From the NCBI GenBank assembly GCA_020543525.1, contig JAHYIO010000007.1, positions 1,116,001 through 1,180,000 on the forward strand: a stretch of DNA of 64,000 nucleotides, given 5' to 3'. The stretch comes from Coriolopsis trogii (taxonomy: Eukaryota; Basidiomycota; Agaricomycetes; Polyporales; Polyporaceae). Positions 1 through 10,418 of this stretch are shown in pieces. Below the pieces are notes generated by a model. The model ran no database searches and was not told the origin of the DNA. It worked only from the letters and a program-made list of their open reading frames with translations. Made by a program: the position numbers and the translations under genes. The stretch's first letter is position 1, and each line of letters begins with the position of its first letter.

Positions 1-472
1 CCATCCCGTCGCCCGTCGCGTCGTGATCAATGCTTGTTTTTTTGGTTTGGGTGCGTGTTTTTCTGTGGAGGTGTTGGTGTTGCCTCCCGGAGGGTTCGGA
101 CTTTGTACACGAGATACCGACTTTGCATTCTTCTCTCTGTCCATGTTTTGCGTCGCCCCGTCGCACGCGTATGCGCGCGGCCGGCCTCTGCCGGGCAATC
201 TCGACTCACACATACATCGAAGGCCCCCTTTGCACTGCACTGCTCTCTCCATCTCGTGCGACGCTGCACGCTCACATAATCTACCGTCCATCGAACATTA
301 CAGTGGATCGTCGTCATGCGGTAGAGGTACTTGAGTTGAGTGGTGATGCAATTCAGATTGCGAGCGAGAGCCCCTGCCCAAGCCTAAGCAAGATTAGTCG
401 ATTATTCTAAGGCGTAAGGTATCGTGGTTGAGGCTGGAGTCTCCTTGTACGGCTCTGAATGGGTCGAGGGCC
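1..472. other. Left edge, no gene recognised
   Basis: This stretch lies downstream of the 3' end of the aspartyl-tRNA synthetase gene, which runs on the minus strand. Short open frames exist in several phases, but their translations are Cys/Arg/Ser-rich and show no domain or splice pattern I recognise. It is probably untranslated or intergenic DNA. Confidence 0.5.
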
Positions 473-3218
473 TTATGACGACGTGGAGCATTGTGGCCGG
501 AGGGCGTACTGCGCGAGAACGTCCGCGGTGGATGGAGACGGGCTTTTAAAGAGGAGGTCCGTCCCCGATGCCGTCTTGGGGAAAGCGATGACGTCTCGAA
601 TGGACGCCGTCTTGCAGAGGATGGCCATCATCCGGTCGAAACCTAGGGAATTGGCCAAAGTGAGTGATCGATTCCGGTCAGACATGAGAAGGAGAGAGTA
701 ACGCACCGAAGGCGAACCCTCCGTGCGGCGGGGCGCCGCAGCGGAGCGCGTGCAATAGGTGGTTGAACGACGCTTTCTCTCTGTCATCGAGCTGGACGTG
801 ACGGGACGGACGGTCAGAGATGTCGGTCTGCTGGCGCGGACCCGCCCACAAGGATGATAGCTGCGTACCTGGAGGATCTCGGCGAAAATGTGCTCCTGCA
901 TCGCCGCGTCGTGCACCCTGACCGAGCCGCCGCCGATCTCGACCCCGTTCAGGACAAGGTCGTAATGCTGTCCGCGGACCTATCGACAGACGTTCCAAGC
1001 CAGCGACATCAGTCCAAACCCGAATCCAAAAGCAAACCCAAGTGCTAGTTCCGTCAACGAGAGACGCACCTCTCCGATCTCGCCCGCGTACATCCTCCCG
1101 ACGTCCTCCCACATTGGCGCGGTGAACGGGTGATGGGAGCTGCTCCACCGTCCGTGCGCGAGAAAGTCCTTGTCCTCGTCCGCGCGCGTGAAGAGCGGGA
1201 ACTCGGTCACCCAGAGGAACGCGGGCGGGGCGCCGCTCAGGTCGAGGTCCCCGTTCTTCTGCGCTGCTTCGGAGAGCGCGAGCCGGAGGCGGCCGAGCGC
1301 GGTCCATCCGCCCTGGTACGCTCGTCCGTGAGTCTGTGTTTGTGTATTAGAGAGTGTGTGTGAAACTGTACCTCGGGTCTCTTGGGACGTCTCGCGAGCC
1401 AGATGGTTCCGCCTTCGGACAGACCAAGGGAGGCTGTGAGCTCCGTGGCGTCCAAAGTGAGGCCGGGAGATGTCAGAACGTCCTTGACTGTTTCGCTCTT
1501 GTTGAGCCAACTAGAAGAAGCACCCTCTGTGATGACGATCTGCTCGACGCCAAGGGGTTGCTCTACTTCCCCAGCAGCACGGCGGAAAGCGGCGTGTTCG
1601 GGACGAGAGGTAACGCGGATGGCCTCAATGATCTCACCTAGCCGTTCGACCGCCGAGCGCAAGGGTTCGGGCAGTTGGGAGGTGAGATCTTCAACCTAGA
1701 CACACGTTCAACGTCCAATCTATCGTCTCGTCGTCCGAATCCACCTACCTCGAACGCAAACCGCAGATCTGGCTTGTCAGACCCATACCTGCTCATCGCC
1801 TCGTGATAGGACATGACCCTGAACCTCTCTACCAGCTCGACGCCCTCGACCTTGCGCCATACGTTCCGTATGACGCCCTCCACGACGTCCCTCACTTCAT
1901 GGCCGCCTATCCGCCACGTCCCTCCACTCCCCTCGCCCTCGCCTGTCTGTGCAGAAGGCTCGCGCCCCCAGCTGACCCAAGCCATCTCAAGGTCGACTTG
2001 CGTGAACTCGGGCTGGCGGTCCTTCCGCCCGTCCTCGTCCCGGAAGCAGCGCGCGATCTGGTAGTAGCGGTCGACCGCGCCAGAGACCACGAGCAGCTGC
2101 TTCGGCTGCTGGGGTGACTGTGAGAGCGCGTAGAACAAAGGCTGCGCGGGGCCGGCGTCGTCTGATGCGGCCTGCCTGACGCGGGTGGGGACGAGGTACT
2201 CGCGCGCCCCTTCTGGGGTTGAGTTCAGGAGCATGGGGGTTTCTACTTCGGTGAAGCCTGTGTATAGTTGGGACATGAGCGTTTGTTCAGGGGTGAGGAG
2301 GGTACACGCGCCTTGATCGTGCAAGGTCGACCTGACTAGGAATGCTACGTCGCTCCGTTTCTTCAAGTTCGAAGTCAGCTCTGCGCGGCGGAGGTCAAGG
2401 TAGCGATAGCGCAGCCGCAAGTCCTCATTGGCCTGTGCAAGCGTCCGGTCAGTTACGGAATTTGGCGAGGATGGATAGCGTTCCCTACTGCTAAGGTGCG
2501 CGTACCAGGTTCTGAGTATCATAGGGCATGAACGGCATATTACGATCCGCTGGGTTGAGCAGAGTGAACGACTTCACGACGATTTCGATATGGCCTGCCG
2601 GGACCTATACGGCGACTGTGCTGAGGAGAGACCCAAGTCCAGACAAGTCGAAGAAGTATACCTCGCGTCTTTGGGATTCTGGCCGCGCCCGCACGACTCC
2701 TTGCACTAGCACTGTGGATTCCTCCGGCACTTCCCTCATAGCTGCGAGCAGATCTGACCCGCATACACGCGCATCCGCCACCAGTTGCGTCGTACCATGG
2801 GAGTCACGGATACTGAAGAACGAGAGCTTCTTGCTCACTTTTCTGGGACGCGACGAGCGCGTGAGGCTTCGGGGAGATGGATGAACAGGCTAGGCATTAC
2901 GCACCCCTTGGGGACTAGCCATCCCGTGAGGACAACCTCTTTCTCCACATCCTCGACGCTCAGAGCGCCGCATGTATGCGTGCGTCTTGGGAAGGGTGCT
3001 ATTCAGACATATGAAGCGCTATTCGCGACCGCGAGGACGCCAGACTCACCGGAGTGTGCTCTCAACTCCGGCTTTGGAGTGTTCTGTTCACTGCGACGTG
3101 CAGCAGACTGATGAAGAGACGCGAGGCGAACGTATCTTCCGGAGGTCAAGGCCCCAAGCAATGTAGGTGAGCGGATCCTGCTGGCGGGTAGTAGGAGGCG
3201 GCGCTGGCAAGCAAGCAT
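473..3218 (-). CDS. MSD1: Mitochondrial aspartyl-tRNA synthetase (class II)
   Basis: Charges tRNA-Asp with aspartate, in this case for mitochondrial translation. The N-terminus from the ATG at 3218 is basic and rich in Arg, Ser and Leu with no acidic residue over the first 30 positions, as in a mitochondrial presequence. It is followed by an RTHTCG motif and OB-fold anticodon-binding domain (about 3000-2600), the LRLRYRYLDLRR segment (about 2400), class II motif 2 (FRDEDGRKDRQPEFTQVDLE, about 2050), a GAD-like insertion (about 1650-1450), and motif 3 (GFDRMMAIL) near 620-590. The stop codon is at 473-475. At least six short introns interrupt the frame; the last one (about 715 to 650) splits motif 3 directly after FAFG. 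All three catalytic motifs look intact. Its 5' end faces the first dienelactone hydrolase gene across about 0.8 kb. I infer mitochondrial rather than cytosolic type from the bacterial-type motifs and the presequence. Confidence 0.9.
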
Positions 3219-4036
3219 ATTGAAGGCTGTTCTGGATGCACCGCTCCTAGTCAAAGAAACATAGCAAGTCGGGCGAGCAGTGTATCAAGGCGGACGGGAG
3301 GCACGAGGAGTAGTGGTAATTGCTTTCAGACTCGCATTGCAGAAGGCTTGCACTGAGTCGAGATCGAGATCTGCGATGCCGGCTTTGAGTCGCACGACCA
3401 GGCATTGGCGCTTCGCGACTGAGTCGCCCTTTGCTCTTGTTCGTCATGAACGGAGCCCGATGGTCACTTCGAATCGCTGGTCCTGCTCAGCCGTATAGTA
3501 AATCATGCAGCCCATCTCCGACATGCACCCTGAAATGCGTCAGGTTCGAACTCATGTTGACCTCTCGGACTCGGACTCGGAGAAGTAGTGGTAAGTACCC
3601 TCACTAGTACTGCACAAGACCAAGAGTGTTAGTTGATATTAATTGCTGCAAGTCGTGTCAAGTAAGGAGATTCATGGCTGCACCCGCCTCCAATAAATAA
3701 GGCGTCACTGGCCAAGCATGAGACCCCGCTGGGAGCCTTTTGAGCCGGTACTTGAAGGTGCTACTATATGGAGCACGTTGCTCCCTTTTCGTTCGGTCGT
3801 TCGGGAAGGAAGCTCATCCTCGTCACTTGACACCACTACTTACTGTAAGGTATAACCTCACCGTCTGAGATCATGGCGTGTTCCCTCGGCACAACGGCGA
3901 CCGATATACTCTGACCCACCGGATTCTCCGATCGTGGGTGCGCCTCCGACCTCAAGGGCATTTGGTATAAGTATACGGACGCAGGTGGCAACTGCTTGTT
4001 CTCCACGGGAGCCCCTCTTCCATCATATTCCTGACA
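3219..4036. other. Divergent intergenic region
   Basis: This region separates the 5' ends of the aspartyl-tRNA synthetase (minus) and the first dienelactone hydrolase (plus), so it should carry both promoters. Apart from the TATA-like element at 3966-3975 I see no coding exon that can be supported. Confidence 0.5.
3966..3975 (+). promoter_or_regulatory. TATA-like element of first dienelactone hydrolase
   Basis: TATAAGTATA lies 62 bases upstream of the ATG at 4037. The tandem copy has a comparable TATA run at a similar distance. Confidence 0.5.
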
Positions 4037-5102
4037 ATGTCTCTTTGCCAGCACTGTGTTCAAGGTGAGCCGGGATCCGTGCTCGATACGCCTCCCTGCA
4101 TCAGGCATGTAGCTCATGGAATCGATGGCTATAGGTGTCCGTCACGAAGGCACGCCCGAGGGTACGTGCCCATTTATCGAGGACAGGGTTTCAGACTCAC
4201 CCAACGTCCGTCAGGCAAAACCGAGACAATCGGTGGCATCGAGTGCTACATCGCCACCCCGACCGTCGACTATCCCAAAGACAAAGTCATCCTCTTCCTC
4301 TGCGACGCGTTCGGTCTAGCGCTCGAAAACAACAAAGTAAGCCGATCGTCACTGTGCTGACCACCCCGCCATCTCACGCATCTCGCCCGCCTCCTCAGCT
4401 TCTCGCCGACGACTACGCGCGCAACGGCTTCAAAGTCGTCGTGCCCGACATCTTCGACGCCGATCCGGCCCCCGTATCTGCCTTCGATCCCGGCTCAACC
4501 TTCGACGTCCAGACCTGGTTCGGGAAGCATCCGCCCACCAGGGGTCTCGAGATCGCTCGCGCCGTGATCGAAGCGTTGAAGTCCCAGGGCGTCACGAAGT
4601 ACGCCGCCCTTGGGTACTGTTACGGCGGCCGCCTCTCGTTCGACCTCGCGTTCACGCACGAGGTTCAAGTCGTCGCCGTCGCGCACCCATCGCTCCTCAA
4701 GATCCCCGACGACCTCACCGTACGCATATGCCTCCATTCTTCCCTTTCACGAGTGCTCATCGTTCGATTCGCACCTGTGATCCGTGTGGCAGAAATACGC
4801 GGAGGTGGCCAAGGCGCCCCTGCTCATCAACTCTTGCGAGGTCGACCAGATGTTCCCCAAAGAAGCGCAGACACAGGCAGACGAGATCCTCGGTGGCGGG
4901 AAGTTCGCACCGGGGTACGAGCGCACGTACTGGGACGGGTGCGTGCATGGATTCGCTGTCCGCGGCGACATGGTACGTCCATCTGTTTGTTGCTCCGGGG
5001 TGTTCGTACGCTCAAATTGTCCTCCAGAGCGACCCGAAGGTCAAAGCGGGAAAGGAGGGAGCGTTCAAGGCGACAGTGGAGTTCCTTATCAAGTATTTCT
5101 GA
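4037..5102 (+). CDS. Dienelactone hydrolase family protein, copy 1
   Basis: An alpha/beta-hydrolase of the dienelactone hydrolase family, whose members open lactone or ester bonds of small, often aromatic-derived molecules in the cytosol. Six exons: 4037-4064, 4135-4161, 4215-4336, 4399-4719, 4793-4972 and 5028-5102. They sum to 753 nt (250 aa), all junctions GT-AG and in frame. The nucleophile elbow reads GYCYGG (catalytic Cys), the acid is the Asp of CEVDQMF, and the His is in WDGCVHGF, so the Cys-Asp-His triad is complete. Length is normal for the family. The first 18 residues are encoded by two tiny exons, a feature shared with the neighbouring copy. The substrate cannot be told from sequence. 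Confidence 0.92.
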
Positions 5103-5669
5103 ATCACACAGACACAATCATTGCGTAACGTATATCTCGGAGGATTTTCTGCACGCCGGTACGAAGGCGGCCAAGGTTCCGTCGCTCCAGAACCCTCCGC
5201 TAGAATTTGTTCTAACGTAGTGACGACCCGTCAACATGCTCCTGGATCGTTCGCTGGCCTTCTGCACATTTGGGGTTGACGATGAGAGTAGAAAGCCGTG
5301 TTGCACGTAGCGGTCTCAGGTACCTGATTGCAGCATTGTAACAATCGCCAATACCAGCGCTCGGAGAGTTCGGCCGAGGGGCCTGCAAACCACCTGAAGT
5401 CTGAGATGGCAGGAAGCGATACTTTTGGCGTTCAGTACTAGTAGTGTGTAGTCGATGTTGACTCACCGCCTGGTATGGCGTGACCCACCGGCGCCGGGCG
5501 GGTGAGGGGCGTCATGAGAAAGGAGAGGAGAGAACTTTCGGGAGATTGGGGAAATTCCCATCGACGGCCAGCCAATCGATGGACACTTGCTGCATTCGGA
5601 CAGATATATATACGCTGAGGGATGGTCCCTATCCAGTTCCTCATACCATCCACGACCAGTTCTCAAACC
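5103..5669. other. Spacer between the two dienelactone hydrolase genes
   Basis: Contains the 3' flank of copy 1 and the promoter of copy 2. No additional gene seen. Confidence 0.5.
5605..5612 (+). promoter_or_regulatory. TATA box of second dienelactone hydrolase
   Basis: TATATATA is placed 65 bases upstream of the ATG at 5670, mirroring the arrangement in copy 1. Confidence 0.55.
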
Positions 5670-6748
5670 ATGTCTCTCTGCAAGCATTGTGTTTCCGGTC
5701 AGTCGCTCTGACGCATTAGATAGCCTCGCGAGTGGAAGTGTATGCTCACCCTTCCAAACTAGGTGTCCGTCACGAAGGCACGCCTGAGGGTACGTATACG
5801 TAACCCCATGCTTATAGACGATTGAATTCACGATCACCTTCTCCAGGCAAGATTGAGACGATCGGCGGCATCGAGTCCTATGTGGCCACCCCGAGCGTCG
5901 AGTACCCCAAGGACAAGGTCGTCCTCTTCCTCACCGACGTCTTCGGCATCACCCTCCCCAACAGCAAGGTACCGCAGCGAGCAGCAGCCATGTCTTACTC
6001 ATGTCGTTCTCACGTTCCCCACAATGCGCGTCATGACAGCTTCTCGCCGACGACTACGCCCGGAACGGCTTCAAGGTCGTCATGCCCGACCTCTTCAACG
6101 GCGACCCCATCCCGCCCGACGCGCTCAACCCCGGCGAGAACTTTGACTTCATGACCTGGCTCGGCAAGCACCCCACCGACGAGGTCCTCACCATCATCCG
6201 CGCCGTCATCGCCGACCTCAAGTCCCAGGGCGTCACCAAGTTCGGCGCCCTCGGCTTCTGCTTCGGGGCCCGCCCCTCGTTCGACCTCGCGCTCAATGGC
6301 GAGGTCGACGTCGTCGCCGTCGCCCACCCGTCGCTCCTCAAGATCCCCGACGACCTCACCGTACGCGTTTTCGTCTTTTCCCCGAGCAGCAGCAGAGAGC
6401 TCACCGTTGCGTTCACGACCGTTTCAATTTGCAGAAATACCGCGAGGTGTCCAAGGCACCCTTGTTGATCAACTCTTGCGAGGTCGACAACATGTTCCCG
6501 AAAGAGGCGCAGGCCACGGCCGACGAGATCCTCGGCGGCGGGAAGTTTGCCCCGGGATACGAGCGCACCTATTGGGATGGGTGCACTCACGGTTTCGCCG
6601 TCCGCGGGGACATGGTGCGTCTCCCTGTCTGTGAGTCATCCGAGGCGTTCATGCGCTCATCGTGGTCTACCAGAGCGACCCGAAGGTCAAGGCAGGCAAG
6701 GAGGGCGCGTTCAAGGCGACCGTAGAGTTCCTCATCAAGTATCTCTGA
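5670..6748 (+). CDS. Dienelactone hydrolase family protein, copy 2
   Basis: Tandem paralogue of the gene at 4037-5102, 250 aa, same presumed hydrolase activity. Exons 5670-5697, 5763-5789, 5847-5968, 6040-6360, 6435-6614 and 6674-6748 have exactly the same lengths as in copy 1 (28, 27, 122, 321, 180 and 75 nt), which shows a recent whole-gene duplication. The triad residues are kept (Cys in GFCFGA, Asp in CEVDNMF, His in WDGCTHGF). The residue two after the nucleophile Gly, normally Gly in GxCxGG, is Ala here. Divergence concentrates in the middle exon (for example NGDPIPPDALNPG against DADPAPVSAFDPG), suggesting altered substrate preference; this last point is inference. Confidence 0.92.
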
Positions 6749-6845
6749 GAGCGTCGTGGTAGTCGAGTAGATGTAAGATATACAGCGAATTGAATAAGTA
6801 TTGAATGTCAACCAGCAGTCGACCGGCAGACTGGGTGAGGCATGA

Positions 6846-8130
6846 TCAGTCCTTCAGCGACGCGAAACCGATCATGCCCTGTTTGACCTGGTAGGTGAAC
6901 GCGGTATAGACGTAATTGAAGAAACTACGGCAAACACAGGAGAAGGGACGAGGAAAGCACGCGACATACCTATCACCCAGGATCCACACGTTGTCGCCTA
7001 AGCCAACGCTGCTGCCCGCCGCAAAAGCGCCAGTGCATGTCTCGTTCGCTTCGTCTCCACGAAGAGGAAGCTGTCCAAACTCGTCGGTGTCCTCTGTGAA
7101 ATAGTCGGCGACGAACGACCCGTCCCGTACAATTATCTTTGTATTGAAGGGTTCACACTCACGTCTGGCGATGTCGTGTCCCTTGCCGTACAGGCAACTG
7201 ACTATATGGACTCTGAGCCCAGATTGAACGTTCTGCACCAGGTAGCCGCCTGCGACGCTGACCCTGGTACAGTGATACCATCCGGCGACAGAAGCTTGTA
7301 GGTCCTGTGACAACCTCACGTTAGTACAAACCAATTGCCCCGCCGCAATGATCAATCGACTCACATAGGGGTCGTGCTTCGGGATCAGAGTAATAGACAC
7401 TACTCATCCGGGGACCACATCTTCTGCTCGTGCTCGGAAGCGGAGCGTCCGATCAGTTCCGGCCTCACATGGTCCACGTCTGCGCGGTCGGGGATGCCTC
7501 CAGTGAGGCTTCCCAGTCGTCGTATGCGAACAGAGGCTGTTGATACATGTGACATTGCAGGCGAGATGGGCTTCATGTGGGAGAGGTCGAGAGAGAGAAT
7601 GCGGCCCTCACCGGTCGTGAAGACCCACTGCGAGTCATCGGTGTGGAGCGGATTGTCCTCGTTGAATAGAGGTAGAGATACTGTATCAGATTCGGCATGG
7701 AGGAAACGTTTTAGCGTGGCATACAGAGCGCACCTTCAGAGTCTCTAATAGCGCGAAAGATTCCATGCGGTCGTCTTGTGCGTTGTTGCGGAGATCTTGG
7801 ATACCCGCTAGACCGCACTCGACCTTGAATCGAACAGTCAAATCCTGTAGTATGTGAGCTGATGTCACAAAATATCAACCTCTGCGCGAGAATACAGGCT
7901 GAAAGGATTCACCGCCGACGTCTAGGTAGAAGGGATCCCAAATAGCCTGCATAAGTTGATCAGTAAAGACCGAATGCGTTGATGTATGTGCTCATCTACA
8001 GCAACATCGCATAACTGGTATAATAGTAAAATGTCATTCCAGAGGAGTCTTTCAGTACACCGGTATCGGGCGAATGAAGTCCGGGACAATATAACCCCGT
8101 TCATGTCTAGCAGACTATCGCCTGGTTCCA
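6846..8130 (-). pseudogene. Chimeric pseudogene: EDEM-like GH47 mannosidase remnant joined to an aspartic protease tail
   Basis: Reading on the minus strand, 7975-7640 translates to fragments typical of the EDEM/Htm1 branch of glycoside hydrolase family 47: IWDPFYLDVG, KVECGLAGIQDLR, DDRMESFALLETLK then YLYL, FNEDNPLHTDDSQWVFTT. A C-terminal EDEM-like piece (GGYLVQNVQSGLRVHIV, YGKGHDIAR) follows at about 7260-7150. The frame is broken: a one-base shift lies between YLYL and FNEDNP (about 7675), and further stops and shifts lie between 7520 and 7380. From about 7115 the same open frame runs without break into a pepsin-family C-terminus (CTGAF, VGLGDNVWILGDR, then after a short intron FFNYVYTAFTY) ending at 6846. 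The tail copies the end of the intact protease directly upstream, including its intron position after GDR. The N-terminal half of the mannosidase is missing, so no function is expected. Confidence 0.7.
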
Positions 8131-8145
8131 TTCCATACGCGCTGT

Positions 8146-9727
8146 TCACTTCAGGGTGGCGAAACCGACGGCGCCCTTGTGGAACGAAAAGACAGAGTAG
8201 ACGTTCTTCATGAAACTGTTATTAAACCCCGTCAGCCTGGCAACAGCTACATAACAGGCATCAGGCCATAATGGACAGCGGGCCACGTACCTATCGCCGA
8301 GCAACCAAGTATTGTTGCCCAGGCCCAGGTTCTGGCCAGCGAGCGTACCGACGCACTGTCCGGAGCCCAGCGCCGTCTCTCCAAAATCAAAGCTGTGCAT
8401 CAAACGCTCGTCAGTACCCTCCAAGCCCTGCACGCGAGAAATAGAGGGATTGTTCACTTCTCAACGCTAACGTTCCACAGCTTCCCGCCCCATGAGAACG
8501 CCACCGCCGGAGGGGTGATGCACGGGTACGACCAGAACCCGTTCGCCTCGTCAAACAGCTTCGCCCCCGGCACGCGCTCGTAGAATGCCTGTACGGCCGC
8601 GGGCGGCCCGTACATGATCGTCGTGCCCGAGTCAATGATCGTCTCGAAGCCCGACACGGCGCTCTGCCCGTTCACGTGCACACTCGCACCGCCGATGATC
8701 CAGTACCCGACGTCGGACGACAGGTTGTGGTACTCGATCGGGCCCGTGTAGAGCGATCTGTCTGTGCCGCCGAGGTAGAGCTCGGATCCGTTCGACGCCA
8801 GTTTGAACGCGAAGACGTTGTGCTTCGCGGACTTCTGGGCACTCGCGGTGACGAAGAAGGGATCCTGATGACGGCACCTCAGCTTCAGTGCTTGGTCGAT
8901 CGTATTGCCAGGGACGATGACTGACCTTGCCCAACCTGGAGATGGACGGGAAGGCGAGTCCCAGAATACCATCAATGGGATCCTCGTTGAACACGGGGCT
9001 CTCGCTCGTAACAGCTGCGAAGTACTGGTTCTTCGCCTTAACACCGTTAATGTTCACTGCGGAACAGGACACTGTCAGTGGATACAGCGCGCAGGAAGGA
9101 AGGTGGAGCATCATATCCTCACCCGTATCAGTGTGGATGGGCCCAGAAGCCGCAGAACCATCGGCGTAGCGGATGGAGAACGCCCCATTCTGCTGAACAC
9201 CGGTGGACGACGCCGCGCCGTCATACTTGTTCTTCGACCCGCAGGTTGAGCATGCGGCCGCAGGGACCCAGAGGTCGGACGACCCAGTGTCGAAGTCGAC
9301 TAGGAATGTCACAGGCGGCGTCCCGATCTGTATGTTGCCGGCCCACTCAGCATCGTCCTCGATGTCAGTGAGGGAATCGTTCTGTCGCTTCAGATGGAGG
9401 TCTTTGAGAGGAGAAATCAAAGCCGGGATGAACTCGAAAGGAAAGTGGTTGAACAATTGGCCGAAGTTCTGCTGAAAGTTGAGCAAATTCTGTTGGTGTT
9501 TACTGTTCACGGGTGTCATCAGGGAAATTATGGGATTAGGAGCAGGCGACTCACAGAGAGACCTTGATACCATGCATGACTGCCCTGTTATGGTCGAAAG
9601 TTCCGTCCGCCTTGGTGAAGGTGGTCCGTTGTGGTAATGGAACGCGAACCCCTGAGTCGTGCCGGCCTGGGACAGGAGGGGTTACCGAAGAGAGAGCGAG
9701 AGCGTTGAGAACGGCCTTGTAATGCAT
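8146..9727 (-). CDS. Secreted aspartic protease (pepsin family A1)
   Basis: Acid endopeptidase, probably secreted or vacuolar. The ATG at 9727 begins a hydrophobic leader followed by a propeptide rich in charged residues. An intron (donor about 9555) is followed by the mature enzyme beginning near DDAEWAGNIQIGTP. Both catalytic aspartates are visible, DTGSSDLW and DSGTT, together with the flap tyrosine in RYADGS and the substrate-pocket region PIDGILGLAFP. The C-terminal signature WLLGDR is split from FMKNVYSVFSF by a short intron, and the stop codon is at 8146-8148. Length (about 450 codons) is usual for basidiomycete polyporopepsin-like proteases. A duplicated copy of its last exons sits just downstream in the chimeric pseudogene. 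The ATG choice is supported by a TATA-like element 90 bases upstream. Confidence 0.88.
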
Positions 9728-10418
9728 CGTAGCTGGAGGGAGATGTGGAGCAAAGGAGTGACGACAAGAACAGCAGGAAGCCAAGCTATAACGGAAGGGT
9801 CAGTTGCGGCGCAGATCTTATAGTGCATGGAGCCTGTGAAGCAGCAGGCTCCGGTTTCCCTTCATACAAGGGCGTCTTTGACAGACCATTTTACGGCAGC
9901 ATGCAACGTCGATGTGAGGCGATGGCTTGACTTGGGCGGTGCGACACATCCATTCCTCAATGTGTTCAATCTTGAGAGCTGTGTTGGGGTTCTCCATGTA
10001 ATCATGTCTCCCCACTGAGCGATTGCTGCGCCTGGGTGACTTCAATATGATGTGTCTTCCCGGTGGTGGTAATAGTACGGTTCCAGTACTCCAGGCCCTT
10101 GGGCGTCAACTTTGCTGCAGGACGCACAACACATCCTCCGTATGAGGTGGGTGGTTATTGCAACATGCCAAGTGATCGATAACATTATGACAGCGAGAGG
10201 GTATGCGATGTGAGTGCGGATATAGATGCGAGTGCGTAGCTTTGCAAGTCCGTGTCCTTCATGATCATGATCCGTACAATTGTAGACCGATGCGCATAAT
10301 TCATGGACGCCCGTGAATGGCAGAAAATCTGAGACGACGAGTCAGCAAGAATGGGCATTCCGGGGTTCTTCAAGATCTCACCATACAGCCAACCAGAAAG
10401 CTTCGGAGGGAGCCCAGG
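9728..10418. other. Intergenic region, head of protease and tail of membrane-protein gene
   Basis: Contains the protease promoter and the 3' flank of the neighbouring minus-strand gene. No further coding sequence is supported. Confidence 0.45.
9817..9822 (-). promoter_or_regulatory. TATA-like element of aspartic protease
   Basis: TATAAG on the minus strand lies about 90 bases upstream of the protease ATG at 9727. Confidence 0.4.

Noticed and set aside
3520..3570. GGTTCGAAC sequence resembling a tRNA T-loop
   Set aside because: No matching acceptor stem or anticodon arm could be found around it.
4135..5220. 361-codon plus-strand frame over dienelactone hydrolase copy 1
   Set aside because: It reads through three introns and leaves the true frame; the six-exon model explains the region with all catalytic residues.
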